Source: a virus. From it: a DNA stretch of 32,408 bases. The notes below the pieces were generated by a model. It was not told the DNA's origin. It was given only the letters and a program-made list of their open reading frames with translations, and did not search any database. Shown in pieces: positions 7,111-13,963 of this stretch; the stretch's first letter is position 1; each line of letters opens with the position of its first letter. The translations under genes and the position numbers were made by a program. Location: the IMG/VR virus record IMGVR_UViG_3300030060_004061, positions 1 to 32,408 of that record. The stretch is one strand, 5' to 3'.

Positions 7111-9723
7111 ATGACCGTTAGTGCAGGTTCCGAAACTTACAAACTTTACACAGGCAATGGCACAACTCATGTCTTTGCCTACACATTCCGTGTTTTTACA
7201 AGCTCAGAACTACTTGTTTTAATTAGAAATAATACTAGCGGGGCAACACACATTGCGACCGACACGGCCCGCAGCGGGGCATATGACCCTGATACGCATG
7301 TCGGCGGTCAAGGTCTTAATACAGCTTATATCCTGTCTGGTGTGGATTCAGCTAGTGGCGGCAACGTCACATTTAAGTACGACACAGGCAGCCCATCAGA
7401 TGCGCATTACAGCGGCACCGACTATCGCCCGCAGGCCGGTGAAAGTGTCATCATTATCCGCGTTCCAGCCGTCAGTCAGGAAACCAACTATGTACCTGGC
7501 GGGGCATTCCCTGCCGAGTCGCACGAGGACGCGCTCGACAAGCTGACGTTCCATGTGCAACGCATAGAAAACCAGCTGAATAAAACAATCCAACGGCCAG
7601 AGGCTGACACCGGCGTAGTAAGCAGCAGCATAGATAGCTCTCTGTCTGTGCTGCCTGACAACACAGGATTGAAGGGCAAATATCTGTCTTTTAATTCAAG
7701 CACGGGGGCACCGGAGGCTGGCGCTAGTGTAAGCGACGTTGCTTTGCTTACATCTAGTCAAGCGCTAACTAACAAAACAATTAATGCCGACAGCAACACG
7801 ATTAGCAATATCGAGGTAGACAACCTCAAGGCCAGCGCTGTCGTCACTGAGGCAGAGGGCATCCAGAGTAACGACAACGACACATCGCTGCCAACCAGCG
7901 CGGCGGTTAAAGACTACGTTGATTCGCAGGCTACCGGCGAAACTTTGAATGTAGACACAGATGGTGGCAGTTTTGCTCTGACAATAGATAGCGAAACGCT
8001 CAATGTCGATGGCGGCTCGGGCATCACTACAAGCTCTAGCGGCACCACGGTGCAGGTTGGTATTGATACATCGGTTGTCACTCTCAATGACACACAAACG
8101 CTTACAAATAAAACATTAACCAGCGCAGTGTTGAATGGCACTATTTCTGGCACCAGCATCAAAGATGAAGATAACATGGCGTCTAACAGCGCCAGTCATT
8201 TGGTTACACAACAGTCTATAAAGGCTTATGTGGATGCGCAGGTAGCTACCGTGCCAACAGGCGATATCACTGCTGTTACGGCTGGCACAGGGCTGTCTGG
8301 CGGCGGTTCTTCTGGTGATGTTACTCTTAACATTGATACCGGTATATCAAATGGTCAGATAGCTGCCTTTACCAGTGGTGCTGTAGACAACGATTTTCTT
8401 AGGATAGATGGCACAGCCATCGAAGGTCGTTCTGCCTCCGAAGTATTGTCTGATATCGGCGGTCAGGCCAGCTTGACATTTGGCATCAGTAATACAAATG
8501 CCGTTAAGATTGACAGCAGTTCCGTCGCTGATGATGAATATGCAAGGTTTACAGCAAACGGCTTGGAGAGTCGGTCAACGAGCGAGGTGCTATCTGACAT
8601 TGGTGCGCAAGCCGCGCTGACTTTTGGAATATCCAATACCAATTCCGTCAAGATTGACAGCGCATCTGTTGCTGATGATGAGTTTGCAAGGTTTACGGCG
8701 AGTGGTCTGGAAAGCAGGTCAGCCTCTGAAGTCCTGTCTGATATAGCGGCCATGCCTCTTGCGGGTGGTGCGTTTACAGGTGATGTAACCTTCACGGGCG
8801 ACAACTACAATGTCGTCTTTGACAAGTCAGATGATTCGTTAAAGTTTGCTGACAATGCGGCCATAAAGCTTGGAACAGGCGATGACTTTTCCATGCTGCA
8901 TAACGGCTCAAACACAGTGTTTCACGACGCTGGCACTGGCGGGTTTGTTCTTAGGGCTTCACAGCACACCTTTAAAAATCAAGCAGGAACAGAGATTAAT
9001 GCTCAATTTACCCAAGACGGCGCAGTCGAACTTTACCACGACAACTCCAAGAAGCTGGAAACAGCTAGCGGTGGGATTACTGTAACGGGCGAAATTACAA
9101 CCAGTTCTGGCACAGTAGCCGTGACTAACGGCAACGCAGTCCTGCTTAACACGACAACGGTCAGCAGCGGAGTGTCCAGCGTTGATTTTGGGTCAAGCCT
9201 AATTACTGATACTTACAACGATTATTTGCTAGTTGTATCAGGGGCAACAGTTTCGGCATTGACTAGACTGAGGATTCGACTAGGCACAAGCAACGCTCAA
9301 GACGCAGGCGGTAATTATGTAAGTCGTGTAGTGACGGAGGGTCGTGCTTTAGATGCCTCAGCGACCTCTACAGATGCTCCTTCTAGGTTTATAAACACAA
9401 ATAATGGCGCACAATGGCAGTTAACTGGAGACAGCACATACGAAACAAGCCCTTCTTCAACCGCACAATTCAACGCTGTAATTCGTCTATCAAATCTGCG
9501 TTCAACTGCTTTTCACAAAACATTTCAAATAGAATCTATGACACACATTGTCCAAGACCTCAGTGGCGGCACAGATAATGGGCAAGACTATTATCAAGTA
9601 TTAAGATTAGGCGGCGGCGTTTATAAAATAACAACAGCCGTTAACTTTATTCGTTTTTTTGAGCATGATTTGAGTAATCAAATAAATGGCGGCACTTTCA
9701 GTTTGTATGGGTTACCGGCATGA
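7111..9723 (+). CDS. Second tail fibre, paralogue of the upstream fibre, with internal 48-aa repeats
   Basis: This 870-aa protein starts 9 bp after a GGAGG site. It repeats the fibre N-terminal module (LYTGNGTTHVFAYTFRVF; FPAESHEDALDKLTF), so it should bind the same tail socket as the preceding fibre. The shaft contains ALTNKTI / TLTNKTL motifs common in phage fibres and two full plus one partial copy of a 48-aa repeat. A segment DGAVELYHDNSKKLET is also nearly identical to one in the first fibre. The C-terminal 190 residues look like a beta-rich globular domain (ending GGTFSLYGLPA) and lack the S74 chaperone, so its tip differs. It is probably a second receptor-binding protein. The stop overlaps the next start (ATGA). 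Confidence 0.85.
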   Translation: MTVSAGSETYKLYTGNGTTHVFAYTFRVFTSSELLVLIRNNTSGATHIATDTARSGAYDPDTHVGGQGLNTAYILSGVDSASGGNVTFKYDTGSPSDAHYSGTDYRPQAGESVIIIRVPAVSQETNYVPGGAFPAESHEDALDKLTFHVQRIENQLNKTIQRPEADTGVVSSSIDSSLSVLPDNTGLKGKYLSFNSSTGAPEAGASVSDVALLTSSQALTNKTINADSNTISNIEVDNLKASAVVTEAEGIQSNDNDTSLPTSAAVKDYVDSQATGETLNVDTDGGSFALTIDSETLNVDGGSGITTSSSGTTVQVGIDTSVVTLNDTQTLTNKTLTSAVLNGTISGTSIKDEDNMASNSASHLVTQQSIKAYVDAQVATVPTGDITAVTAGTGLSGGGSSGDVTLNIDTGISNGQIAAFTSGAVDNDFLRIDGTAIEGRSASEVLSDIGGQASLTFGISNTNAVKIDSSSVADDEYARFTANGLESRSTSEVLSDIGAQAALTFGISNTNSVKIDSASVADDEFARFTASGLESRSASEVLSDIAAMPLAGGAFTGDVTFTGDNYNVVFDKSDDSLKFADNAAIKLGTGDDFSMLHNGSNTVFHDAGTGGFVLRASQHTFKNQAGTEINAQFTQDGAVELYHDNSKKLETASGGITVTGEITTSSGTVAVTNGNAVLLNTTTVSSGVSSVDFGSSLITDTYNDYLLVVSGATVSALTRLRIRLGTSNAQDAGGNYVSRVVTEGRALDASATSTDAPSRFINTNNGAQWQLTGDSTYETSPSSTAQFNAVIRLSNLRSTAFHKTFQIESMTHIVQDLSGGTDNGQDYYQVLRLGGGVYKITTAVNFIRFFEHDLSNQINGGTFSLYGLPA
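8428..8751 (+). repeat. 144-bp in-frame tandem repeat in the second tail fibre
   Basis: Units start at 8428 and 8572, and a partial third unit starts at 8716. Each encodes a 48-aa block beginning R-S-x-S-E-V-L-S-D-I and containing LTFGISNTN and VADDE-ARFTA. The protein copies are nearly identical while many codons differ, which suggests an old duplication kept by selection. The repeats probably form coaxial shaft segments. Confidence 0.9.
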
Positions 9724-9974
9724 GCAAACGATACTTAGATGGCGTTCTAGTTGATTCCGCAGAGGGTGACACCGCTGGTGTTCCTACAGACGCAGAAAAG
9801 CTAGAGGATATACGTCAAAGGCGTTGGCCTTTGTTAGAAGAGGCAGATATTGAAATTTACAAACTGGAAGATTCTGGTAGCAACACGGCTGCGTGGCGCA
9901 CTTACAGGCAAGCCCTGCGCGATGTGACAAAACAGTCTGATTTAGACAACATTTCGTGGCCGAGTAAGCCGTAA
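9720..9974 (+). CDS. Tail fibre assembly chaperone-like protein
   Basis: This 84-aa protein overlaps the fibre stop by ATGA and so is probably coupled to it. Its second half has the pattern RQRRWPLLEEADI-IYKLED, W-TYRQALRDVTKQ and a closing WPSKP. This is the signature of small phage tail-assembly chaperone proteins (Phage_tail_APC type) usually encoded directly after a fibre. It probably helps fold or assemble the fibre of 7111-9723. The assignment rests on motif pattern and position. Confidence 0.75.
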   Translation: MSKRYLDGVLVDSAEGDTAGVPTDAEKLEDIRQRRWPLLEEADIEIYKLEDSGSNTAAWRTYRQALRDVTKQSDLDNISWPSKP

Positions 9975-10141
9975 TGCCGGAAGAACAAAAAACATTTGTA
10001 GATGTAGTCGCTGGCACTGGCACAGCAGCAGCCTACTTTGATATGGCACCTAATATAGTAGCTGTGTTCACAGGCATTTGGGTGCTTATTCGCATCTGGG
10101 AAACGGAGACTGTGCGCAAATGGACTCGACGTTTAAAGTAA
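9974..10141 (+). CDS. Holin-like single-span membrane protein (55 aa)
   Basis: The ATG at 9974 overlaps the preceding TAA (TAATG). The 55-aa product has an acidic N-terminus, one hydrophobic span at about residues 24-42 (MAPNIVAVFTGIWVLIRIW) and a basic tail (VRKWTRRLK). Size, topology and position after the fibre cassette resemble small podovirus holins such as T7 gp17.5, which permeabilise the inner membrane at lysis. No sequence family can be proven by eye. It could also be another small phage membrane protein. Confidence 0.65.
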   Translation: MPEEQKTFVDVVAGTGTAAAYFDMAPNIVAVFTGIWVLIRIWETETVRKWTRRLK

Positions 10142-10569
10142 GGATTATACAAATTGTTTTCGCAATGTCTCTTATGGGATTCGCGGCCTGTGACCGTGTC
10201 GACTTGTCAGACATTTCTACGGCGTCTGGCGCGTCTAGTGCGGCGCTGGGCACGGCTGTTATTACGGCCAACCCCGTTGCTATAGGTGCGGCGGCTACCG
10301 CTGGTGGGCTGGCAGGGGCGGCGTTGGTTGAAGACGACAAGAGCCTGACAACCGAACAAATTAAAGAGGTGGACAACCCGTGGCAAGCCCTGCTCATTGC
10401 CTTTGACCAGGTTCTTGCCCACGCTTTTGAGATTGTCATTGCCATTGGCATAGCTGTTGTGGGGATGCCCATGCTATTCTCTTATTTGCTGGGCCGTTTC
10501 AGACAGCGCCCCGAGGACCGTAAACAGATTCAGGAGCTAACCACAAGAGTGGCGAAGATGAGGGAATGA
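10120..10569 (+). CDS. Putative lipoprotein with C-terminal transmembrane segment
   Basis: The ATG at 10120 is chosen over an upstream alternative at 10078 because it places a clear signal sequence first: basic residues, a hydrophobic core and LMGFAAC with Cys24 as a possible lipidation site. The product is 149 aa. A Gly/Ala-rich region follows (residues 35-75), then a hydrophobic span near 112-136 (IVIAIGIAVVGMPMLFSYLL) and a charged coiled tail. It overlaps the holin-like gene by 22 bp and the next gene by ATGA. A lipoprotein next to a holin suggests an envelope role in lysis, spanin-like perhaps, but no spanin motif is evident. The lipobox is imperfect (Phe at -3). Confidence 0.65.
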   Translation: MDSTFKVRIIQIVFAMSLMGFAACDRVDLSDISTASGASSAALGTAVITANPVAIGAAATAGGLAGAALVEDDKSLTTEQIKEVDNPWQALLIAFDQVLAHAFEIVIAIGIAVVGMPMLFSYLLGRFRQRPEDRKQIQELTTRVAKMRE

Positions 10570-10748
10570 CAAAGCGCAAGTCTACAGTTAACAAGGCTGG
10601 TAATTACACCAAGCCCACCATGCGGAAGAACCTGTTCAACAAAATTAAGGCAGGCGGTAAGGGTGGCAAGCCTGGCCAATGGACAGGGCGCAAGGCGCAA
10701 ATGCTGGCCAAAAAGTACAAAGCCAAGGGAGGCGGTTACCGCGACTGA
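10566..10748 (+). CDS. Small basic protein, DUF5872-like
   Basis: This 60-aa protein starts within the previous stop (ATGA). It contains GGKGGKPGQWTGRKAQML, then AKKYKAKGGGYRD. This pattern matches a small conserved basic family I recall from bacteria and marine phages (DUF5872-like). It is strongly positive, so nucleic-acid binding is plausible, for example genome condensation or packaging, but no function is established. It is the first of a run of basic microproteins at the end of the late block. Confidence 0.75.
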   Translation: MTKRKSTVNKAGNYTKPTMRKNLFNKIKAGGKGGKPGQWTGRKAQMLAKKYKAKGGGYRD

Positions 10749-10750
10749 CC

Positions 10751-10945
10751 ATGCAGCATGCCTTCCTCCTCTTTGTTTTTCTTGGCACGGGGGAAGACAA
10801 GAAAATGGTTAGCAGCGACCTATACTTTCGCAACCTCAACGAATGTGTCTGGTACGCTCAGACACTGCACAACCAGGGCAAAACGATTACAGCCTACTGC
10901 TTGCCCAAATTAATAGCAGATGGCTCTAACGTGAAGGTGTACTGA
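10751..10945 (+). CDS. Small exported-type protein with two cysteines
   Basis: This 64-aa protein has a short hydrophobic N-terminus (MQHAFLLFVFLGTG) that looks like a signal peptide. It is followed by a soluble part with the pattern YFRNLNECVWYAQTL and ITAYCLPKLI, where the two Cys could form a disulfide outside the cytoplasm. A GGAGG site lies about 17 bp upstream, inside the previous gene, so coupling is also possible. The stop overlaps the next start (TGATG). Similar small Cys-pair proteins occur at 16151-16345 and 18607-18807. Function unknown. Confidence 0.65.
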   Translation: MQHAFLLFVFLGTGEDKKMVSSDLYFRNLNECVWYAQTLHNQGKTITAYCLPKLIADGSNVKVY

Positions 10946-11379
10946 TGCTGGCGGAAATCGCTGCCGCCAACGCGGCCTTTGGAATCATCAAGCAAGCTAT
11001 CAGCAACGGCAAGGAACTGTCCTCTGCCGCGTCCGCGATTGCGCAGTTTGTGGGCGCAAAAGAAGGTCTGCAACGCAAAATTGACAAAAAGGGCTCACAC
11101 CGCACCGACCTCGAGGAGTTTATGGCGCTCGAGCAACTGCGGGGGCGTGAGGAAGAACTTAAGCAACTTATGATTTATGCGGGTCGTCCGGGTTTATGGT
11201 CCGATTGGCAGAAGTTTCAAGCGAAGGCCAGGGTTGCCCGACGCGAAGCGGAGTTAGAAGCAGAACGGAAGCGCAGACGGTTAATGAACGTGATAATTAT
11301 TACGTTTTTCTTTATACTGGGACTGGCAATACTGGGCTCGATTCTGGCTCTGGCCCTACATGCAGCGGGTAAATTGTAA
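10945..11379 (+). CDS. Coiled-coil protein with C-terminal membrane anchor
   Basis: This 144-aa protein overlaps the previous stop. Its N-terminal region (AAANAAFGIIKQAISNGKEL) and the motif ELKQLMIYAGRPGLWSDWQ are familiar to me from conserved hypothetical proteins in marine phages. A charged helix (residues about 85-112) leads into one strong membrane span at about 114-138. The tail-anchored arrangement and the lysis-like neighbourhood suggest action at the inner membrane. No enzymatic motif is visible. Confidence 0.7.
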   Translation: MLAEIAAANAAFGIIKQAISNGKELSSAASAIAQFVGAKEGLQRKIDKKGSHRTDLEEFMALEQLRGREEELKQLMIYAGRPGLWSDWQKFQAKARVARREAELEAERKRRRLMNVIIITFFFILGLAILGSILALALHAAGKL

Positions 11380-11639
11380 TGGCATTAAAAAAATCACAGC
11401 GTAGCCTCAAGTCTTGGACAAAACAAAAATGGAGAACCAAGAGTGGCAAACCGTCCACGCAGGGTCCGCAAGCAACAGGGGAAAGATATCTACCGTCTCG
11501 AGCAATTAAGTCCTTGTCTCCCCAAGAATATGCGGCGACCACGAGAGCCAAGAGGAAAGCTACTAGAGCCGGAAAGCAAGTATCTAAGCAACCAAAGAAA
11601 ATTGCAGCCAAAACCAGAAAGTACAGAAAGGTGAAGTAA
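11379..11639 (+). CDS. Very basic small protein
   Basis: The ATG overlaps the preceding TAA (TAATG). The 86-aa product is about one third Lys and Arg, with SQRSLKSWTKQKW at the N-terminus, a central RYLPSRAIKSLSPQEYAATT and a KRKATRAGKQ tail. I recall similar short proteins in phage late regions. The SLSP-EYAAT segment suggests a short folded core between basic arms. DNA binding or head filling is a reasonable guess. Codon use looks like its neighbours. Confidence 0.7.
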   Translation: MALKKSQRSLKSWTKQKWRTKSGKPSTQGPQATGERYLPSRAIKSLSPQEYAATTRAKRKATRAGKQVSKQPKKIAAKTRKYRKVK

Positions 11640-11640
11640 G

Positions 11641-11775
11641 ATGGCTATGTCTAAGGCGCAAAAGGCAAAGGTTAAGAAGGTGGCAACAAAGCTCAAGGGC
11701 GCGTCAAAAGCTCACGCTGGTCAGGCAAAGACACTTATGGGTATGATGAAGAAAACAAAGAAGAGGGGCAGGTGA
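11641..11775 (+). CDS. Basic microprotein (44 aa)
   Basis: An ATG one base after the previous stop begins a 44-aa Lys-rich peptide (MAMSKAQKAKVKKVATKLKG..., ending KKTKKRGR). Its stop overlaps the next start (TGATG). It consists of one likely amphipathic helix plus a basic tail and has no acidic residues at all. It belongs to the compact chain of basic late proteins. No function can be assigned. Confidence 0.65.
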   Translation: MAMSKAQKAKVKKVATKLKGASKAHAGQAKTLMGMMKKTKKRGR

Positions 11776-11921
11776 TGCCAGGCCCGTACTCTAACAAACA
11801 AAAGAAAATTGCTCGTGTAGCTCCGCCGCGTAACAAAATTACCGGCGCGGACTTTGCTAAACTACGTGGCAAGAAAAAGCCCACTATGGGCGCAGCCAAG
11901 AAAAAGAAACGTCGTGCCTAA
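11775..11921 (+). CDS. Basic microprotein (48 aa), MPGPYSxKQKKIA family
   Basis: The start overlaps the preceding stop (TGATG). The product opens MPGPYSNKQKKIARVAPPRN and continues ITGADFAKLR before a Lys/Arg tail. I recall short phage proteins with this opening and the ITGADF-KLRG motif, so it appears conserved rather than random. It overlaps the next gene by 8 bp in another frame. Role unknown; nucleic-acid binding is possible from charge alone. Confidence 0.65.
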   Translation: MPGPYSNKQKKIARVAPPRNKITGADFAKLRGKKKPTMGAAKKKKRRA

Positions 11922-12222
11922 GACACCGGCATGGCAGCGCAAGGAAGGCAAGTCGCCGTCGGGTGGTTTGAACGCCAAAGGCAGGGCTTCTGCTAGGCGA
12001 CAGGGCATGAACCTTAAGCCGCCTGTGAAGAGCGGCGATAACCCTCGCAGGGCTAGTTTCTTAGCACGCATGGGCAACATGAGGGGGCCAGAGCGGAAGA
12101 ATGGCAAACCAACGCGCTTACTACTTTCACTCCGCGCATGGGGTGCAAGCAGCAAGGCTGACGCAAGGAAGAAGGCGGCAGCTATCTCCAAACGGAACAA
12201 AGCCAAGAAAGGAAAGACATAA
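11914..12222 (+). CDS. Basic protein, DUF6321-like
   Basis: The likely start is GTG at 11914, giving MPKTPAWQRKEGKSPSGGLN. This matches the usual N-terminus of a small conserved phage and marine bacterial family (DUF6321-like). A longer upstream reading from 11854 would overlap the previous gene by 68 bp and is less likely. The 102-aa product carries SGDNPRRASFLARMGNMRGP and GKPTRLLLSLRAWGASSKAD before a Lys-rich tail. It is very well conserved as I remember the family, yet its function is unknown. The high Gly, Arg and Lys content suggests nucleic-acid contact. Confidence 0.75.
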   Translation: MPKTPAWQRKEGKSPSGGLNAKGRASARRQGMNLKPPVKSGDNPRRASFLARMGNMRGPERKNGKPTRLLLSLRAWGASSKADARKKAAAISKRNKAKKGKT

Positions 12223-12344
12223 TGCCAATGGGAAAAGGGACTTACGGCTCAAAGAGAGGCCGTCCACCAAAGTCATCAAAGATGAAGAACCAAACAGCCA
12301 CAGCTATGGCGATGAAGAAAAAGAAACCAATGAAGCGTAAATAA
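12222..12344 (+). CDS. Basic microprotein (40 aa), last gene of the late block
   Basis: The ATG overlaps the previous TAA (TAATG). The product reads MPMGKGTYGSKRGRPPKSSK, then a Met/Lys tail ending KKKKPMKRK. The MxxGKGTYGSxxGRPPK opening is one I recall from other phages. GRPPK resembles an AT-hook core (GRP), so minor-groove DNA binding is possible. A strong terminator hairpin follows 20 bp after the stop. Confidence 0.65.
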   Translation: MPMGKGTYGSKRGRPPKSSKMKNQTATAMAMKKKKPMKRK

Positions 12345-12364
12345 AAAAAGAACTTTTTCAAAAG

Positions 12365-12400
12365 ACCCCCACCGGCGGGTTCTCATAAACCGGTGGGGGT
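12365..12400. terminator. Strong hairpin terminator between convergent blocks
   Basis: An 11-bp perfect stem, ACCCCCACCGG (12365-12375) with CCGGTGGGGGT (12390-12400), is separated by a 14-base loop. It lies 20 bp after the last late gene and before the end of the leftward block. Read leftward it is followed by CTTTTG and further AT-rich bases. It probably stops both transcription units. Confidence 0.8.
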
Positions 12401-12406
12401 TAGTTA

Positions 12407-12437
12407 GGCAGAGGGGAAACTGTAAAAACCTCTGCCT
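12407..12437. terminator. Second hairpin, possible terminator for the leftward block
   Basis: A 9-bp stem AGGCAGAGG (12407-12415) pairs with CCTCTGCCT (12429-12437) around a 13-base A-rich loop. It sits 9 bp beyond the stop of the last leftward gene. There is no long T-run on either side, so it may work together with the 12365-12400 hairpin. Confidence 0.55.
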
Positions 12438-12446
12438 GGGGAGGAA

Positions 12447-12680
12447 CTATTCAATACGCCAAATGCGCCAGCCTGTGCCATTGGACTCCTTGCGTGACCT
12501 ATACTTTATACCTCTATCGTACATAGCCCTGCGCACCCTGTCGCATTCTTTTTCAGTAGTCGTGATGAGGCTGTCCCCGACCTGCATACGGTCAAGAATT
12601 TTCCATTTGCCCCGCCTTGCGGCGGGCACTGGTATGCCTTTATTTAAAATTACTTGATTGCATTCTCCACACCTTGTCAA
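12447..12680 (-). CDS. Small conserved phage protein, DUF7303-like (copy 1)
   Basis: The start chosen is TTG at 12680, five bases after a GGAGG site. An ATG at 12701 would add seven residues. The 77-aa product carries NKGIPVPAARRGKWKILDRM, QVGDSLITTTEKE, an Arg-rich helix and a terminal GWRIWRIE. The same order (K-IP-P, VGDS, aromatic C-terminus) recurs in the 14225-14449 gene, so the two are paralogues. Similar proteins are common in phages, but their role is unknown. An N-terminal CGEC pair may bind metal. It overlaps the upstream zinc-ribbon gene by 41 bp. Confidence 0.7.
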   Translation of the reverse strand: MTRCGECNQVILNKGIPVPAARRGKWKILDRMQVGDSLITTTEKECDRVRRAMYDRGIKYRSRKESNGTGWRIWRIE

Positions 12681-12831
12681 AGCAACCTCCTTCTCCGTCA
12701 TAGCATAAGATATTTCCGTCCCCATTCGCAACCCACGTCCCATCCATGACGTAATGCTCTTTAGCACAGAAATCACAGGTTATTTTCCTTCTGTAGGTTT
12801 TGTTGAAACCTATCTTTTTCTTCTTTCGCAT
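12640..12831 (-). CDS. Small Cys4 zinc-ribbon-like protein
   Basis: This 63-aa protein has a basic N-terminus and four cysteines in the pattern CDFC (19, 22) and CYDGEGGC (43, 49), as expected for one structural zinc. An AGAGG site lies seven bases before the ATG at 12831. It overlaps the upstream gene by 59 bp and the downstream gene by 41 bp, large overlaps even for this phage, but each gene has its own ribosome site or conserved motif. It may contact nucleic acid in the recombination block. No exact family is recognised. Confidence 0.6.
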   Translation of the reverse strand: MRKKKKIGFNKTYRRKITCDFCAKEHYVMDGTWVANGDGNILCYDGEGGCFDKVWRMQSSNFK

Positions 12832-12985
12832 TCATCGCCTCTATTCCGTGCTTGAGGAAGCGCTCGGCCATCCAGAGTAGCTGTTGAGCTGTCATGTCCT
12901 TAAAGTAAGACACACCATCGACACTCACCAGCACCCCGTCACACCGAGGCACTACCAAGATTGTTTTAGAAGGGCACGTCGTCAT
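12773..12985 (-). CDS. Small unknown protein
   Basis: This 70-aa product begins MTTCPSKTILVVPRCDGVLV and continues VDGVSYFKDMTAQQLLWMAE, a beta-hairpin followed by a helix, with a charged Gln/Lys-rich tail. It overlaps the upstream gene by 20 bp. The start has no strong ribosome site, so the true start may be internal or coupled. I do not recognise the family. Its place suggests the same early/replication transcript. Confidence 0.5.
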   Translation of the reverse strand: MTTCPSKTILVVPRCDGVLVSVDGVSYFKDMTAQQLLWMAERFLKHGIEAMNAKEEKDRFQQNLQKENNL

Positions 12986-13295
12986 CGAGGTTCATTGCCG
13001 ACGCAGGACGCTCTTGCAGGCCAATCGTTTCGGCAACCTGCCGCATGCCTGGCTGACTCACATCGTTTGCGAGATTGTCTGTGTTTGTGTACGGTAGCTT
13101 CTCGCTAATCTTCAGTGTCATGCTGCCGTCATCATTCTCAAACACTCGCACGCTATACTGCACGCTGCCGCGCAAATGTATGTCTCCGGGGGCACCTTCC
13201 TTGTACGGTGTCCATTTGCTGTTGCCATACTTGGCCATGCCCTTGTCGTTAGGCCAGACGCGAATTTGTGTTACGTCTCTATATTGCTGTGCCAT
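12966..13295 (-). CDS. Possible single-stranded-DNA-binding protein (SSB-like acidic tip)
   Basis: This 109-aa protein has a beta-rich body (HLRGSVQYSVRVFENDDGS, then MTLKISEKLPY) followed by a low-complexity linker and a C-terminus DLDDDVPF-type: its last six residues are DDDVPF. E. coli SSB ends DDDIPF, and this tip recruits partner proteins. The gene lies 2 bp after an annealing-protein gene, and SSB and annealing proteins normally cooperate. An OB fold cannot be proven by eye. A ribosome site GGAGG lies 7 bases upstream of the ATG at 13295, inside the end of the previous gene. Confidence 0.6.
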   Translation of the reverse strand: MAQQYRDVTQIRVWPNDKGMAKYGNSKWTPYKEGAPGDIHLRGSVQYSVRVFENDDGSMTLKISEKLPYTNTDNLANDVSQPGMRQVAETIGLQERPASAMNLDDDVPF

Positions 13296-13297
13296 CG

Positions 13298-13963
13298 TTA
13301 ACCTCCGAGGCGCTTTTCGTGCATTTGAAACAGTCCAAGAAGCTTGTCCGCACGACTAGGATTCCGCTTCTTGATTCTACTAAGAGCGGGTTTCGTTTCT
13401 GCGAACAGATTGTGAACCCCCCCAATAATTTTTATATTATCCAGCTTCTTGGACAGAGAGATGTAAAGGTCTTTATCCTCCTTGTCTTGAGCGGCATCGG
13501 ACGGCGTCTCGTTGACGGTCGAAGTGGAGGGTTCTTGACCGGAGCCGCCGCCCGAACTGGATTGCTCCAAATTCTGCTGCTTCCTCGGTACAGCCTCCAT
13601 CTCGTTGGCGCTTGCATACTCACCACCGGACAAGCCGATGCTTGCAAGAGCCCTACCGATTGCCGAAGTTTCACAGTTTTCTAGGGCACTGGTCTTGTTG
13701 ACGTGTCCCTGTCCTCTGATTTCCTCGGCTGTCCCTGCACCGATAACGTGACCATTATGGTCTGTTACCGTCGCTTTGACAACCACCCGTTGCCCATCAT
13801 CGACCATGACTTGCGTGTCGATGCCACACTCAAAGCCAAACACAGTGCGGAATGCCTCCATCCGGTGCACGACTTGTGTATACTTCTTGCCTCCCTGCTG
13901 CTTGACGCCATGCGTCTTGTTCAGCTCGGAGACCAGGCCCATTGCATCAATTACCTTGCTCAT
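13298..13963 (-). CDS. ERF/Rad52-type single-strand annealing recombinase
   Basis: The start is ATG 13963 (MSKVIDAMGLVSELNK), seven bases after GGAGG; a longer reading upstream lacks support. The 221-aa protein has the core YTQVVHRMEAFRTVFGF, a beta-rich section, and the motif HVNKTSALENCETSAIGRAL followed by ASIGL-GGEYASANE. The ETSAIGRAL-ALG motif is characteristic of ERF-type annealing proteins, which pair complementary single strands during phage recombination and genome circularisation. The C-terminal 80 residues are a Ser/Gly/Gln linker and a basic helix. Its neighbours are an SSB-like protein and a PD-(D/E)XK nuclease. Together they would make a Red-like recombination module. Confidence 0.8.
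   Translation of the reverse strand: MSKVIDAMGLVSELNKTHGVKQQGGKKYTQVVHRMEAFRTVFGFECGIDTQVMVDDGQRVVVKATVTDHNGHVIGAGTAEEIRGQGHVNKTSALENCETSAIGRALASIGLSGGEYASANEMEAVPRKQQNLEQSSSGGGSGQEPSTSTVNETPSDAAQDKEDKDLYISLSKKLDNIKIIGGVHNLFAETKPALSRIKKRNPSRADKLLGLFQMHEKRLGG

Noticed and set aside
5457-9723. Diversity-generating retroelement acting on the tail fibres, as in BPP-1
   Set aside because: The head genes resemble the BPP-1 type, but no reverse transcriptase or adenine-biased template/variable repeat pair is visible.
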